64,000 bases of DNA. Origin: MWBF01 sp040772005. Lineage in GTDB: Bacteria > Chloroflexota > Anaerolineae > CG2-30-64-16. The translations under genes were made by a program, and so were the position numbers. The notes beneath the pieces are model-generated. The model had not been told where the DNA came from. It saw only the letters and a program-made list of their open reading frames with translations, and made no database searches. Shown here piece by piece: positions 8,540-19,063 of this stretch (position 1 is its first letter; each line of letters begins with the position of its first letter). Where the stretch lies: positions 246,896 through 310,895 of the forward strand of contig JAXGYZ010000006.1 in assembly GCA_040772005.1 (NCBI GenBank), in the 5' to 3' direction.

Positions 8540-10789
8540 ATGCGACCTAACCTCGACCGCCGGACACTGGCCGCTCTGCTGGCACTGCTGCTTCTCTTTC
8601 TTTCGGTGGACTCGCCCGCAGCTGCGTCCGCCGACCAACCCGCCGTGCAGGAGCCGTACACCATCACCAACCTGGGTTATGTGACCCCATACTCGATCAA
8701 CAATAAACGCCAGGTCGTGGGATATGCCCTAGGCACATGCCACGCGTTCTTTTGGGAAGACGGCGACCTCACCTACCTGCGCGATTCGTCCGGGCCGTTG
8801 TGTGGGCCGACCTTTGCCCTGGACATCAATGAAAACCGCCAGGTCGTTGGTCACACAGGGCGCGGACTGGAGGAACAAGCCTTTTTGTGGACCGATGCCA
8901 ATGCGAACGGGGTGATTGATCTCGGGGAATACCAGACTCTGGCGTCCTTGCCCGGCTATTCCAGGACGTTCGCGAGGAGGATCAACAATCCGGGCACAGT
9001 GCTCGGCTATGCGCAACAGGATCCATCTCTTGGCATCGACTCACGCCATGTGTATTGGTCGAATGGATCTGTCTTTGAGCTGACCGGGATGACGGCCCTG
9101 AATATCAACGACCAGGGAACCATTGTTGGCCTTGTCGCCGGCGGATCCGTTCCGGATGGAGTGCGCTGGGACAACGGCGTGATCACACCAATTCACGAAG
9201 ACTTCACACCCTATGCGATTAACACCCGGGGCGAGATCCCAGGGCTCATTCAGGGTGCCGGCGCGCTCTGGCTGCCTGTGCCCGCTTATGGTCTGCCTGC
9301 CGGATTGAGCCAGCTCGGCTTCAGCGGCGCTGCTTCAGATATTAATGAAGTCGGCCAGGTAGTGGGTGGCGGAAAGTACTTGTGGCAAAACGGTGAGCTG
9401 ACGGACATTCATACCTTGCTGCCGCCCAATTCGGGCTGGAGATCCCTTTCTGTCAGTCGAATCAACGATCATGGCGACATGATCGGGACCGGCACTTTCA
9501 ACGATCAGCAGCGCGGCTTCCTGCTCTCTCCACCGCGACCGAAATGGACGCTGCTCTTCTACCTGGCGGCTGACAACGACCTGTCGACGTCGTACCCGCC
9601 GATCTTCCAGCACCTGGAGTCGATGGCTAACCTGCCCGGCGTGCGTATCCTCGTGCTGTGGGACCCGTTGGGGGCGGGGGGCTCCTGGTACTACGAGGTC
9701 CAATACGACGCGGACCTGAACAGGTTCGCCACCTACACCGAAGGGGTCAACCGGTGGTCGCAGGGTGAGCTCAACGTGGGCGCGCCGTTTACGCTCAGCG
9801 ACTTCGTCCGCTGGGGCGTCGCACGGTCGCCCAGCGAGCATTACGCGCTGGTTCTCGACGACCACGGCAGCGGCCTGGGTGGCCTGGCCTGGGATGAGAC
9901 GAGCAGCCGCGATTTCATCACCCTGGCCGAGCTCAAGCTGGCGCTCGACACTGCCTATGACGACACCGGACGCAAGATGGACGTGCTCTACATGGCGATG
10001 TGCCTGATGGGCATGCTCGAAGATGCCTACCAGGTGCGCGGGCGGGCCGATTACTACGTGGCCAGCGAGGACCTGCAGACCACCTATTCTCGCTACCTGA
10101 CCGGCTTCGACCCGGCGATGAGCCCGGCACAGCTCGCGGCCGCGCTGGCCGATGCCTATGCGGTGGACATGGTCGCCCGCAACAAGGCCTACACCATCTC
10201 GGCCGTCGACCTCGGCCAGCTCGACCTGCTGGTCAGCGCCACCAACGGGCTGGGCCAGGCGCTGGCCGCGCGCATGGAGGTCATCTCGGGCACGCTCGGC
10301 ACGGTGGCCAACCTGGTGCAGCGCTTCGACAACCAGCGCCCCAGGGGCCTCACCCTGGCCGACACGTACGTCGACCTGTACGACTTCGCGGATCTCATCG
10401 AGCGGAACTTGGGCGGCGAACCCGCCATCGTCGCGCAGGCCGGGGCGGTGAAGGCGGCGATCAGCAACTACGTCCTGTACGAGGCGCACGCCAGCACTTT
10501 GGCCAAGAACCTCGATAACAGCCACGGCGCGTCGATCTTCTTCCCCGCGACCGCCAGCAGCTTCTACAACCCGGCCAACTATGCCTTTGCCGTGGGGGCG
10601 GACTGGCGCAGCCGGGGACGCGCGAGCGCCGGGGCCGGTCCCGGCGCGGCCGATACCTGGGCCGGCTTCCTGGTCGACTACTTCCAGGCCACCCAACCCG
10701 GCGGACCGGACGACCCGACCCCGCCCGAACCGCTGCCCAAGGAGTATACAACCCTCCCCGTCTATCTGCCACTGATTACGAGGCCGTAG
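8540..10789 (+). CDS. Secreted HAF-repeat protein with C-terminal clostripain-like (C11) peptidase domain
   Basis: A 749-aa protein. Residues ~8-30 form a Sec signal peptide ending near AAAS. Residues ~35-330 contain about seven HAF-type repeats with the core D/S-I-N-x-x-x-Q/G-x-V-V/I-G (e.g. SINNKRQVVGYA, DINENRQVVGH, NINDQGTIVGL, DINEVGQVVGG). From ~333 a clostripain-like domain starts (KWTLLFYLAADNDLS). It carries the catalytic histidine in DDHGSG (about residue 441) and cysteine in MAMCLMGMLE (about 488). The protein ends with PVYLPLIT, the short tail frequent on secreted Chloroflexota proteins. It is probably a cell-surface or extracellular cysteine protease. The ATG at 8540 is preceded by GGAGATGAG. 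Confidence 0.85.
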   Translation: MRPNLDRRTLAALLALLLLFLSVDSPAAASADQPAVQEPYTITNLGYVTPYSINNKRQVVGYALGTCHAFFWEDGDLTYLRDSSGPLCGPTFALDINENRQVVGHTGRGLEEQAFLWTDANANGVIDLGEYQTLASLPGYSRTFARRINNPGTVLGYAQQDPSLGIDSRHVYWSNGSVFELTGMTALNINDQGTIVGLVAGGSVPDGVRWDNGVITPIHEDFTPYAINTRGEIPGLIQGAGALWLPVPAYGLPAGLSQLGFSGAASDINEVGQVVGGGKYLWQNGELTDIHTLLPPNSGWRSLSVSRINDHGDMIGTGTFNDQQRGFLLSPPRPKWTLLFYLAADNDLSTSYPPIFQHLESMANLPGVRILVLWDPLGAGGSWYYEVQYDADLNRFATYTEGVNRWSQGELNVGAPFTLSDFVRWGVARSPSEHYALVLDDHGSGLGGLAWDETSSRDFITLAELKLALDTAYDDTGRKMDVLYMAMCLMGMLEDAYQVRGRADYYVASEDLQTTYSRYLTGFDPAMSPAQLAAALADAYAVDMVARNKAYTISAVDLGQLDLLVSATNGLGQALAARMEVISGTLGTVANLVQRFDNQRPRGLTLADTYVDLYDFADLIERNLGGEPAIVAQAGAVKAAISNYVLYEAHASTLAKNLDNSHGASIFFPATASSFYNPANYAFAVGADWRSRGRASAGAGPGAADTWAGFLVDYFQATQPGGPDDPTPPEPLPKEYTTLPVYLPLITRP

Positions 10790-10793
10790 GAGG

Positions 10794-10911
10794 CGGGGCG
10801 CGAAGGAAACCGTAGATGCGCGCATGCCCTGCCGGCCTGTTCCCCACGCCGGTATGCGGGTCGCTGGACCGGTGTGGCTCTGGCACGGCTTGCGGTTTCC
10901 TTCGCACCCTA
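10794..10911. repeat. Third copy of the MITE-like repeat
   Basis: It starts GGGGCGCGAAGGAAACCGT and ends GCGGTTTCCTTCGCACCC, giving imperfect terminal inverted repeats of about 18 nt. It shares GATGCGCGCATGCC with copy 1 at ~8029. It begins 5 nt after the stop of the peptidase gene, and the GCCATGCGACCCAACGCACCC side motif follows at ~10937. The rest of the gap to 11178 holds only a short inverted repeat CTGCAA-A-TTGCAG (11141-11153), a possible operator. Confidence 0.6.
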
Positions 10912-11177
10912 CGCGTTCGACGCGCCGACTCGCGTGCCATGCGACCCAACGCACCCCCATTCACTCTCCCTTTCGCGAAATTGCACGCTATCGCGCATTG
11001 AAATCCCCGCACAGATGTGCTATCATATCTTCAGTTGCTCGCCACGCTGCACCGCCGGCGTTGCAACATCAAGCGCCAGTTGAGGCCAAACTGACGTGCC
11101 TTTACCCGTGTGCCGGCAGGAAAGGCGCGACGATGCAACGCTGCAAATTGCAGCACCCGCCACCATCAGGAGGACCA

Positions 11178-12347
11178 ATGAGCACGCCACTCAATGTCGG
11201 AGTCATCGGCCTGGGCATCCTCGGTGAGCAGTACGTCCGCTTCTTCGAGGCGCACCCCCAGACACGCGTCGCGGCCGTGGCCGATGTCCGGCCCGATGTC
11301 GCAGATCGCACCGGCCAGGCCGCCGCCGCCCCCGCCTTCACCGATTTCCGCGCGATGCTGCGAGCGCACGCTTTGGACGTGGTCGTGGTCGCCACGCCCG
11401 ACCCCTATCACCGGGACCCCGCGGTCGCGGCGCTCGACGCGGGCGTGCCGAACATCATCCAGGAGAAGCCGCTCGCCACGACGGTCGAGGACGCGCTGAC
11501 CGTCTGCGAGGCAGTGGAACGCAGAAAGGCGAAGCTCTTCGTCAACTACGCCAACCGCGCGGCCGCCTACGACGTCGCCACGCGCTATGTCATCCAGCAG
11601 GGGCTGTTGGGGGAGGTCGTGTACGGCGAGGCCCGGCTCGACGACAACATCATCGTGCCGCTCGGCTTATGGGGGGAGCGCAGCCGGGAGTGGGCCGCGG
11701 GCTCCTCCACCGCGCACTTCCTCCTGAGCCACGTCGTCGACCTGCTGCGCTACTACTTCAGCCCGGCCGAGGTCACCGAGGTCTTCGCCATCACCCAGGC
11801 GACCGTGCTCGGCTTCACGCCCGACCTCTACGACGCGTTCCTGACCTTCGACAGCGGGCTGCGGGTACGGGTCAAGGCCGAGTGGATCAAGCACATCGAC
11901 GAGCTGGTGGAGTTCTACCTCTGTTTCTCGGGCCGGGACGGTACGCTCATCTGCAACAAGCGCGCGGGCTTCGGCGCGGAGCCAGGCTGGCGCGCGAACC
12001 TCGCGGACAGCGTATCCGCAGCCGAGCTCCTGGAGCACCGGGCGGCGCTGGATGCGCGGGGAGCGCGCGTCGCCGCGCGCGTCAACCGGCCGGAGCCGAC
12101 GACCGGACAGCTCTCCGCGAGCGTGGCGCAGCTCCAGCCGAGCCTCGAGGCGCGGGGCCCGTCCGCCGGCGGCCTGATGGCGCTCGTCGGCCACTTCGTC
12201 GATGCGATCCTGGAGAATACGCTGACGCCCGCGGGCTGGCAGGACAACGGCCCCCTGCCCACCCACATCGACGGCCTGCAGCAGACGAAGATCGTGGAGG
12301 CCATCGTCCGCTCCGCCGCGGAGCACAGGGTTATTGAAGTAGCATAG
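11178..12347 (+). CDS. Gfo/Idh/MocA-family NAD(P)-dependent oxidoreductase
   Basis: A 389-aa cytosolic dehydrogenase. The N-terminal Rossmann fold carries GVIGLGILGEQY, and the family lysine lies in EKPLATTVEDAL near residue 97. The C-terminal half is the usual Gfo/Idh/MocA substrate domain. Such enzymes oxidise or reduce sugars, inositols or related polyols; the substrate is not identifiable. The ATG at 11178 is chosen because AGGAGG lies 5-10 nt upstream. The frame stays open further 5' but runs through the repeat. No close operon partners. Confidence 0.88.
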   Translation: MSTPLNVGVIGLGILGEQYVRFFEAHPQTRVAAVADVRPDVADRTGQAAAAPAFTDFRAMLRAHALDVVVVATPDPYHRDPAVAALDAGVPNIIQEKPLATTVEDALTVCEAVERRKAKLFVNYANRAAAYDVATRYVIQQGLLGEVVYGEARLDDNIIVPLGLWGERSREWAAGSSTAHFLLSHVVDLLRYYFSPAEVTEVFAITQATVLGFTPDLYDAFLTFDSGLRVRVKAEWIKHIDELVEFYLCFSGRDGTLICNKRAGFGAEPGWRANLADSVSAAELLEHRAALDARGARVAARVNRPEPTTGQLSASVAQLQPSLEARGPSAGGLMALVGHFVDAILENTLTPAGWQDNGPLPTHIDGLQQTKIVEAIVRSAAEHRVIEVA

Positions 12348-12491
12348 CCCTGTGGCCGAAACACCCTTCCCTTCATCGAAGTCGCACGAGTGATTCACAC
12401 CGCCTTCACAACCCTCCGCTATGCTACGTTCAGCAAGCAGGACACACTGCTGAGCAACATCCTAAGACACGCAAGCCACGGAGGGCTTACC

Positions 12492-13034
12492 ATGAAAAAG
12501 TTATTCCTGATCGCACTGCTCGTTGCGGCCCTGGCCGCAGTGTTCACGACGTCGGCCTTTGCGGCCGGCCCGACCACCCCGCCCTGCCAGGCCGACCCGG
12601 CCGCGGGCTTCACCTACGGCGCCGGCGCGGCGCAAAACACCAACGCCCGCAACGGGGCCCCCGAGTGGGCCGGCAACAACGAAACGGCCGCCGGCCTGAC
12701 CGGCCTCACCGTGGAAGAACTACAGGCCGAGCGCCTGGCCGGCAAGTCGCTGGCGCAGATTGCCGCCGGCAGCGGCCTCGACGAGGACGCCCTGATCGCC
12801 TCCCTGCTGGAGGCCCGCCAGGCGAAGGTCGCACAACTGCTCGCCGATGGCAAGATCAGCCAGGCCCAGGCGGACTACATGCTGAGCCACATGGCCGAAC
12901 GGGTGCAGACCATGGCCGAACGCACGAATGTCGGCCCGGCCCCGTTCCGCGGGCAGAGCCCCGAGGCAGGCACCCGGCAGGGCCAGGGCCCCGCGGCAGA
13001 CTCCGGGCAGGGCCAGGGCCGCTGGAACCGCTAA
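12492..13034 (+). CDS. Secreted DUF2680-like small protein
   Basis: A 180-aa protein with a clear signal peptide (KKLFLIALLVAALAAVFTT, cleavage near AFA). The mature region contains LTVEELQAERLAGKSLAQIA, then ASLLEARQAKVAQLLADGKI and QADYMLSHMAERVQTM, the heptad-like helical pattern of DUF2680 proteins. The C-terminus is low-complexity, rich in G, Q, R and P (RQGQGPAADSGQGQG). Function unknown; such proteins are often found near envelope stress or efflux genes, as here, 200 nt upstream of a MacA-like gene. The ATG at 12492 has GGAGGG upstream. Confidence 0.72.
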   Translation: MKKLFLIALLVAALAAVFTTSAFAAGPTTPPCQADPAAGFTYGAGAAQNTNARNGAPEWAGNNETAAGLTGLTVEELQAERLAGKSLAQIAAGSGLDEDALIASLLEARQAKVAQLLADGKISQAQADYMLSHMAERVQTMAERTNVGPAPFRGQSPEAGTRQGQGPAADSGQGQGRWNR

Positions 13035-13044
13035 CATGTAGCCT

Positions 13045-13105
13045 GGGGCCTTGTGCCCCTCAGTAATCTGGGCCGGGGCGGCATCGCAAGATCATGCCGC
13101 CCCGG
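13045..13105 (+). terminator. Probable terminator after the DUF2680-like gene
   Basis: Two consecutive hairpins: GGGGC-CTTGT-GCCCC (about 13045-13059), then a 12-bp perfect stem CCGGGGCGGCAT / ATGCCGCCCCGG (13073-13084, 13094-13105). The following sequence TCGGTTGTTCC is only moderately T-rich, so termination is plausible but not certain. Confidence 0.5.
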
Positions 13106-13242
13106 TCGGTTGTTCCGGGGTGGGTGCGCGGGTCCGGCGGTGAAACGTGCGGGGTCGCGGGGCGCGAAGGCGGCGCCAGTGGCGTAACCTCCTGCCGGGC
13201 TCCATGCATCAAACAGACATCGTTGGATTCGGAGGCAAGGGT

Positions 13243-14777
13243 ATGAAACAGGTCAGCAAGCGCAGGCGCCGGCAGGGCTGGCTCTACGTCGTCGTGCTGC
13301 TCGCCGTCGCCGGCCTGGCAGCCGGGGCATGGTACTATTTCGGGCCGCGCACAGCCGAGGCCACCGCCACAGCAGCCCCCGCGCTCCAGACGGCCAGGGT
13401 CCGCACGGGCGACATCAGCATCACGGCGAGCGGCGCCGGCAACCTGCTGCCTGCAGGCGAGGTCAGCCTGGGCTTCCGCAGCGGCGGTGTGCTGGCGGAG
13501 GTCGCGGTCCAGCCCGGCGCTCTTGTCGCGGCCGGCCAGGTGCTCGCGCGACTCGACGCGGCCGATGCCCGCGCCCAGGTCGCCCAGGCCGAGACGGGCG
13601 TCCGCCTCGCCGAGCTCAAGCTGGCCGACCTGACCGACGGCGCGGACCCGGCCGCGCTCGCCGCCGCCGAGGCTGCGCTCGTGAGCGCGCAGGCCGACCT
13701 CGCCCGGCTGCGCGAGCCCGCCACGGCCGCCGCGCTCACCGCCGCGCAGGAGAACCTCCGCAGCGCTCAGAGCGCGCTCGCCGCGCTGACCAGCCCCGAC
13801 CCCGAAAAGCTCGCCGCCGCAGAGGCGAATGTCACGCTCGCCGAGATCAACGTCCGTGCGGCCCAGGCCGCCTACGACAGGGTCGACCCCGGCATCGTCG
13901 GCCAGACCAAACAGGCCGCCGACCTGTGGCAGGCCACCACCAACCTGGAAAAGGCCAGGGCCGAGTACAACGACCTCGTCGCAGGCCCCGGCCCGGACGT
14001 CCTCGCCGCGGCCCGCGCGCGGGTCGCCACCGCGCAGAGCCAGCTCGACGCGCTCCAGGCCGGTGCAAGCGCGGAAGCCCTGGCCGCGGCTGAGGCGAAA
14101 GTCAGCCAGGCGCAGGCGCAGCTCGCCGCAGTCGCAGCCGGCGCAGATGCCAACGATCTGGAATCCGCCCGCCTCGGTGTGACCCAGGCGCAGCTCGCCC
14201 TCGACAACGCACAGCGCCAGCTCGCCAACACGGAGCTCAAGGCCCCGATTGCGGGCACGGTGCTCACGGTCCTCGCCCAGCCCGGCGAAGCGGTCGGCAC
14301 GGCCCCCATCATCACGCTCGCGGACCTGTCGAACCAGGCGCTGCGCTTCTGGGTGGAGGAGACCGACCTGCTCAGCGTCGCGGTGGGCAATCCCGTGTCG
14401 GTGGTCTTCGATGCGCTGCCCGACCTGACCTACCCGGGCACGATCACCGCGGTGGAGCCTGCGCTGGTGACGGTCGAAGGGACCCTGGCCGTGCAGGCGT
14501 GGGCCGGCCTCGAGCTCGATGCGCACCCGGTCCAACTGCTCTCCGGCATGACGGCTGAGGTCGAGATCCTGGCCGGCGAGTCCAAGGGCGCGCTGCTCGT
14601 GCCCGTGCAGGCCCTGCGCGAGCTGGCCCCCGGCTCCTACGCGGTGTTCGTTGTCAAGGACGATGGCCAGCTCGAGATGCGCACGGTCACCGTGGGGCTG
14701 CGCGACTTTGCGAATGCAGAGATCCTGAGCGGCCTCGCCCGGGGCGAGGTGGTCAGCACCGGCACCGTCGAGACCGA

Positions 14778-14781
<4 letters not shown>
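13243..14781 (+). CDS. Efflux periplasmic adaptor (MacA/HlyD-like)
   Basis: A 512-aa membrane-fusion protein: a basic N-terminus, one transmembrane anchor (residues ~11-31), a first lipoyl half (GEVSLGFRSGGVLAEVAVQPG), and an unusually long Ala-rich alpha-helical hairpin of about 230 residues. A second lipoyl half (LKAPIAGTVLTVLAQPGE) and a beta-barrel/membrane-proximal domain follow. It links the MacB-like ABC pump downstream to the cell surface. In a Chloroflexota cell without a known TolC partner, its outlet is unclear. The ATG at 13243 has GGAGGCAAGG upstream and overlaps the ATPase gene by 4 nt at its end. The Ala/Asp/Glu-rich hairpin looks expanded by internal duplication. Confidence 0.88.
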
Positions 14782-15534
<753 letters not shown>

Positions 15535-15548
<14 letters not shown>

Positions 15549-16740
15549 GACCGTGCAGATTGCCTGGGAAGGCCTGAAGCTCAACCGCATCCGCTCGTTC
15601 CTGACCACGCTCGGCGTCATCATCGGCGTGGCCTCGGTCATCATGATGCTGGCGGTCAGTGCGGGCGCAGAAGCGGCCATCGCGGACCAGATCAACGCGC
15701 TCGGCGCCAACCTCATCATCGTCAGCCCGATGCGCGGGGTGCCCGGCAACAGCCAAACCCTCACCTATGAGGACGCCGTGGCGATCGAGCAGGGCGTCCG
15801 CAACACTGCGGGCGTGTCGGCCGAGTTCCAGGTCGTGCAGAACGTCAGCTCGAGCCGCGCCCGTCTGGACGGCCTGACCGTGCTGGGCGTGACGCCCGGC
15901 TTCCCCGAAGTCCGCGATTACGGCATCGGCGAGGGCCGCTTCTTCACCGCGGACGAGAACGAGCGCAAGGCGAAGGTGGTCGTGCTGGGCTATGGCATCA
16001 GCCAGGACCTCTTCGGCGCGGAGAGCGCCATCGGCCAGACCGTGACCGTGGGTTCCGCCAGGCTGGTCGTAATCGGCGTCATGGAGCAGAAGGGGGTCGT
16101 GGCCGATGTCGATTATGATGGCCGCATCTATATCCCCCTGGAGCTCCTCTACCAGAAGTTCAGCCCGAGCGTCATGGCGCGGGACCGGGTCCGCACCATC
16201 TACGTTAAGGCCGAGAGCCAGGAAGCGATGGAGAACGTCTCCAACCAGATTCGGACGGTGCTGGTCGAACGACACGATGTGGACCCGGCCAAGCCCGATT
16301 TCGTCCTGCAGACCCAGCAGGACATCATCAGCACGCAGCAGGCCACCACCGAGGCCTTCCGCAACCTGTTGGCCTGGGTGGCGGCGGTGTCGCTCGTGGT
16401 CGGCGGCATCGGCATCATGAACATCATGCTCGTCTCCGTCACCGAGCGCACCCGCGAGATCGGACTGCGCCAGGCCCTGGGCGCGCGGCCGCGCGACGTC
16501 CTGCTGCAGTTCCTCATCGAGGCCATCACCCTCAGCCTGGTGGGCGGACTGGCAGGCGTGCTCCTGGGCGTCGGCGGGGCCGAGCTCTTTGGCCGGCTCG
16601 GCGACATGCAGACGCGGATCGTGCCCGCGTCCGTGCCGCTGGCCTTCGGCGCCGCAGCCGCAGTGGGTATCTTCTTCGGTTACTATCCCGCCATCAAGGC
16701 TGCGCAGCTCGACCCGATCGTTGCGCTGCGCCACGAATAA
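15535..16740 (+). CDS. MacB-like ABC permease
   Basis: A 401-aa permease with the standard single-core MacB layout. An N-terminal helix (SFLTTLGVIIGVASVIMML) is followed by a periplasmic MacB_PCD domain (~45-270) and three C-terminal helices with the conserved VTERTREIGLRQALGARPRD motif. The GTNL-like segment appears as LGANLIIVSP. The start codon at 15535 is chosen because GGGGAGG lies just upstream. By family it is a mechanotransmission pump that extrudes peptides, lipids or macrolides together with the adaptor. Confidence 0.9.
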
Positions 16741-16759
16741 CAAGGAGACTGACACAACG

Positions 16760-17371
16760 ATGAAACGTACCCTCACGCTCGGGCTTCTGGCCCTGCTCAT
16801 CCTGACTGCGGCCGCGTGCGGCGGCTCGCCCGCCGCGCCGGCGGCTGCAGAGGCCGCTGCCGAACCGGCAGCCGTGCAGGCGGCCGCGGTCGTGCCGGCT
16901 GCGGCGCCCGCCAGCCGCCTCGACACAGGCTACGAAGGCGCGCTGCCCCAGCGCAACCAGCTCCTGCTGGGCACGCTGCGGCTGGAAGACGGCGCCGGCG
17001 CCGTCACCGCGGAGCAGGCAGCCAAACTCCTGCCCCTGTGGCAGGGCATCCGCGCTACGACGAGCACCGGCACGGCCAGCGAAGCCGAAACCAATGCGCT
17101 GCTGGCGCAGATCGAGGCCGCGCTGACCGACGACCAGCTCACGGCCATCGCAGCCATGCAGTTGACCCAGACAGACCTGCAGGAATGGGGCAAGAGCCAG
17201 GGGTTGTCCGTGGGCACGGGCGAGGGCGCCGCCATGGGCGCGGGCAGCGGCCAGTCGCTGTCACCGGAGGCGCGCGCGACCCGCCGGGCCGAGCGCGGGG
17301 GCACGGGCACGAGCGGAGGCATGGCTGCGGCGCTGGTGGACGCGGTCATCGAGCTGCTCGAAGCGAAGTAA
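16760..17371 (+). CDS. Lipoprotein A of a tandem paralogous pair
   Basis: A 203-aa protein with a lipoprotein-type signal (LALLILTAAACGGS; the -3 to -1 residues AAA are slightly atypical). A low-complexity Ala/Pro/Glu linker (~25-55) precedes a helical domain. The domain shares RNQL-x(2)-G-x-LRLE, VTAEQA and LLPLWQ with the protein encoded next. It lies 19 nt after the MacB-like permease with AAGGAG upstream, so it is part of the efflux operon. The long Gln/Leu-rich helices recall small periplasmic stress-sensor proteins, but I do not recognise a named family. Confidence 0.75.
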   Translation: MKRTLTLGLLALLILTAAACGGSPAAPAAAEAAAEPAAVQAAAVVPAAAPASRLDTGYEGALPQRNQLLLGTLRLEDGAGAVTAEQAAKLLPLWQGIRATTSTGTASEAETNALLAQIEAALTDDQLTAIAAMQLTQTDLQEWGKSQGLSVGTGEGAAMGAGSGQSLSPEARATRRAERGGTGTSGGMAAALVDAVIELLEAK

Positions 17372-17408
17372 GCCGGACGTGAGGTCGGAACGACGTGAGG
17401 TCTGAACG

Positions 17409-18050
17409 ATGAAGACGCTGATGAAGCTGGCCCTGTTGGTGGGCCTGGTGGCTCTCCTGGCAGGCTGCGGCGGGACCGCCGGCCCTGCCCCCGCCTCTGC
17501 GCCCGCGCCGGCGGCCGATGCTGCACCTGCAGCCGCGACGACACCCGCTGTGTCCACGGCTGCACTCACCGACGCATACGATGATGCGCTGAGCATCCGC
17601 AACCAGTTGGCCTACGGCCTGCTGCGGCTCGAAGGCTCAGCCGATGCCGTCACCGCGGAGCAGGCCGGCCAGTTGCTGCCCCTGTGGCAGGCGCTCCAGA
17701 CCCTCGACGACAGCACCACCGCGGCAGCCGAGGAGACCGCGGCGGTGCAGGCCCAGATTCAGGCTACGCTGACGCCGGCCCAGGTCGCCACGATTGCGGG
17801 CATGCGGCTGACCAACGCCATGCTGCAGGCCTACTACGCCGAGATCGGCGTGGCCTCCGCCAACACGCCTGAGCCCGGCGTGACGCCGCAGAGTGGCCGC
17901 ATGAAGGACCTGTCGCCGGAAGAGCGCGAGGCTGCCAAAGCGACCGCGCAGGCCCAGGGCACCCCCGTGGGCACCGGCGGCAGCGCCAAGAAGGATGCGC
18001 TGGCCGACAACGTCATCGCCCTCCTGACGGCCCGCGCGGCAGAGAAGTAA
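17409..18050 (+). CDS. Lipoprotein B of a tandem paralogous pair
   Basis: A 213-aa protein with a good lipobox (LVALLAGCGG; acylated Cys at about residue 20), an Ala/Pro linker, and the same helical domain as its upstream neighbour (RNQLAYGLLRLEG, VTAEQAGQLLPLWQ). It has its own short upstream region (37 nt) and ends the MacAB-like operon, 24 nt before a convergent gene. Tandem duplication followed by divergence is the simplest history. Function unknown; it could be a substrate-binding or outer-envelope helper of the pump. Confidence 0.75.
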   Translation: MKTLMKLALLVGLVALLAGCGGTAGPAPASAPAPAADAAPAAATTPAVSTAALTDAYDDALSIRNQLAYGLLRLEGSADAVTAEQAGQLLPLWQALQTLDDSTTAAAEETAAVQAQIQATLTPAQVATIAGMRLTNAMLQAYYAEIGVASANTPEPGVTPQSGRMKDLSPEEREAAKATAQAQGTPVGTGGSAKKDALADNVIALLTARAAEK

Positions 18051-18073
18051 CGCCTGCAGGCCGTCGCGCCCGG

Positions 18074-19063
18074 TTACCCCAGGGGCAGCCCCGCGATGCG
18101 CCAGACCATCTCGTCGTAGTCCAGGCCGGTGGTTCGCACGGCCTGGAAGAAGCCCGCCTCGGGCGACAGGTCCGGGTTGCAGTTCACCTCAACCACATAA
18201 GGCTGCTCGGCCGCATCGACCCGCATGTCGACGCGCGCATACCCCCGGCAGCCGATGGCCCGCCAGGCGGCCAGGGCCGCGTCGCGGATCCGCTGGCCGA
18301 GCAGGGGGCTCACGTCCGCAGGACAGAGCACGGGCGTGTGGCTGTATTCGAACGAGCTCGGCTCCCACTTGGCCGCAAACGACACGATCTGCTCATAGGG
18401 GTCGCTGAAGTCGCGGAAGTCGATCTCCGCGAGCGGGAGCAGCTCGGGCGGATCGCCCCACAGGCTGACGTTGAACTCGCGGCCCGCGATGAAGCGCTCG
18501 ACCAGGGCCGCCTGCCGGTAGCAGGCGGTGATGTGCGCGACGCGCGCCCGCAGGGCAGCCACGTCATGCACCACCGCTTCCGGCCCGATGCCCAGGCTCG
18601 CGTCCTCGGCCACCGGCTTCGCGATGACCGGAAAGCCCAGTCCATCCTCTACCTCGGCCACATCCCGGTACAGGCGCCACGGCGGGGTGGGGATTCCGCC
18701 GCGCTCGAACAGCCGCTTGGCATGCGCCTTGTGGATGGACCGCGCCAGCGCGCTCCCATGCGAGCCGGTCAGCCGGTAGCCCATTGCCTCGAGCGCCCAG
18801 GCGATCCGCGCCTCCTCGAAGAGCCGGCCCTGCATCCCCTCGCCCAGGTTGAAGACCGCCCACTCGGTCGGCGGATAGCCCGCCAGCGCCGTCTCCACGT
18901 CCGCATGGATCGGCACGCGCCGCACCTCGTATCGGTGGGCCAGCGCGGCGGCCACCACCCGCGCGCACGCGATCACACCCTGCTCCGCAAGCATGTCGCG
19001 CGGCTCGCCCTTGATGAGCGCAGGGCTTTCATTATATAGTACCAGAATCCGCTTCCGGGCCAT
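18074..19063 (-). CDS. ATP-grasp ligase of the D-alanine--D-alanine ligase group
   Basis: A 329-aa cytosolic enzyme. The central and C-terminal parts show ATP-grasp features: FPVIAKPVAEDASLGI (ATP-binding lysine), ERFIAGREFNVSLWG, and the Mg-binding end YVVEVNCNPDLSPEAGFF (E-x-N-x-N). The N-terminus starts ARKRILVLYNE. It joins a carboxylate to an amine using ATP. True Ddl function is possible, but no murein genes are adjacent, so a peptide-ligase role is equally open. The methionine at 19063 is preferred over one 75 nt upstream because GGAG stands about 9 nt before it. Confidence 0.8.
   Translation of the reverse strand: MARKRILVLYNESPALIKGEPRDMLAEQGVIACARVVAAALAHRYEVRRVPIHADVETALAGYPPTEWAVFNLGEGMQGRLFEEARIAWALEAMGYRLTGSHGSALARSIHKAHAKRLFERGGIPTPPWRLYRDVAEVEDGLGFPVIAKPVAEDASLGIGPEAVVHDVAALRARVAHITACYRQAALVERFIAGREFNVSLWGDPPELLPLAEIDFRDFSDPYEQIVSFAAKWEPSSFEYSHTPVLCPADVSPLLGQRIRDAALAAWRAIGCRGYARVDMRVDAAEQPYVVEVNCNPDLSPEAGFFQAVRTTGLDYDEMVWRIAGLPLG

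Noticed and set aside
9335..10960. A 541-codon open frame on the minus strand across the peptidase gene
   Set aside because: It is antisense to a gene with signal peptide, HAF repeats and catalytic motifs. Its product is low-complexity and rich in R, G, H and V, as expected of GC-driven shadows.
10824..11177. N-terminal extension of the Gfo/Idh/MocA protein
   Set aside because: The extension runs through the MITE-like repeat, and a clear AGGAGG plus family-typical start sits at 11178.
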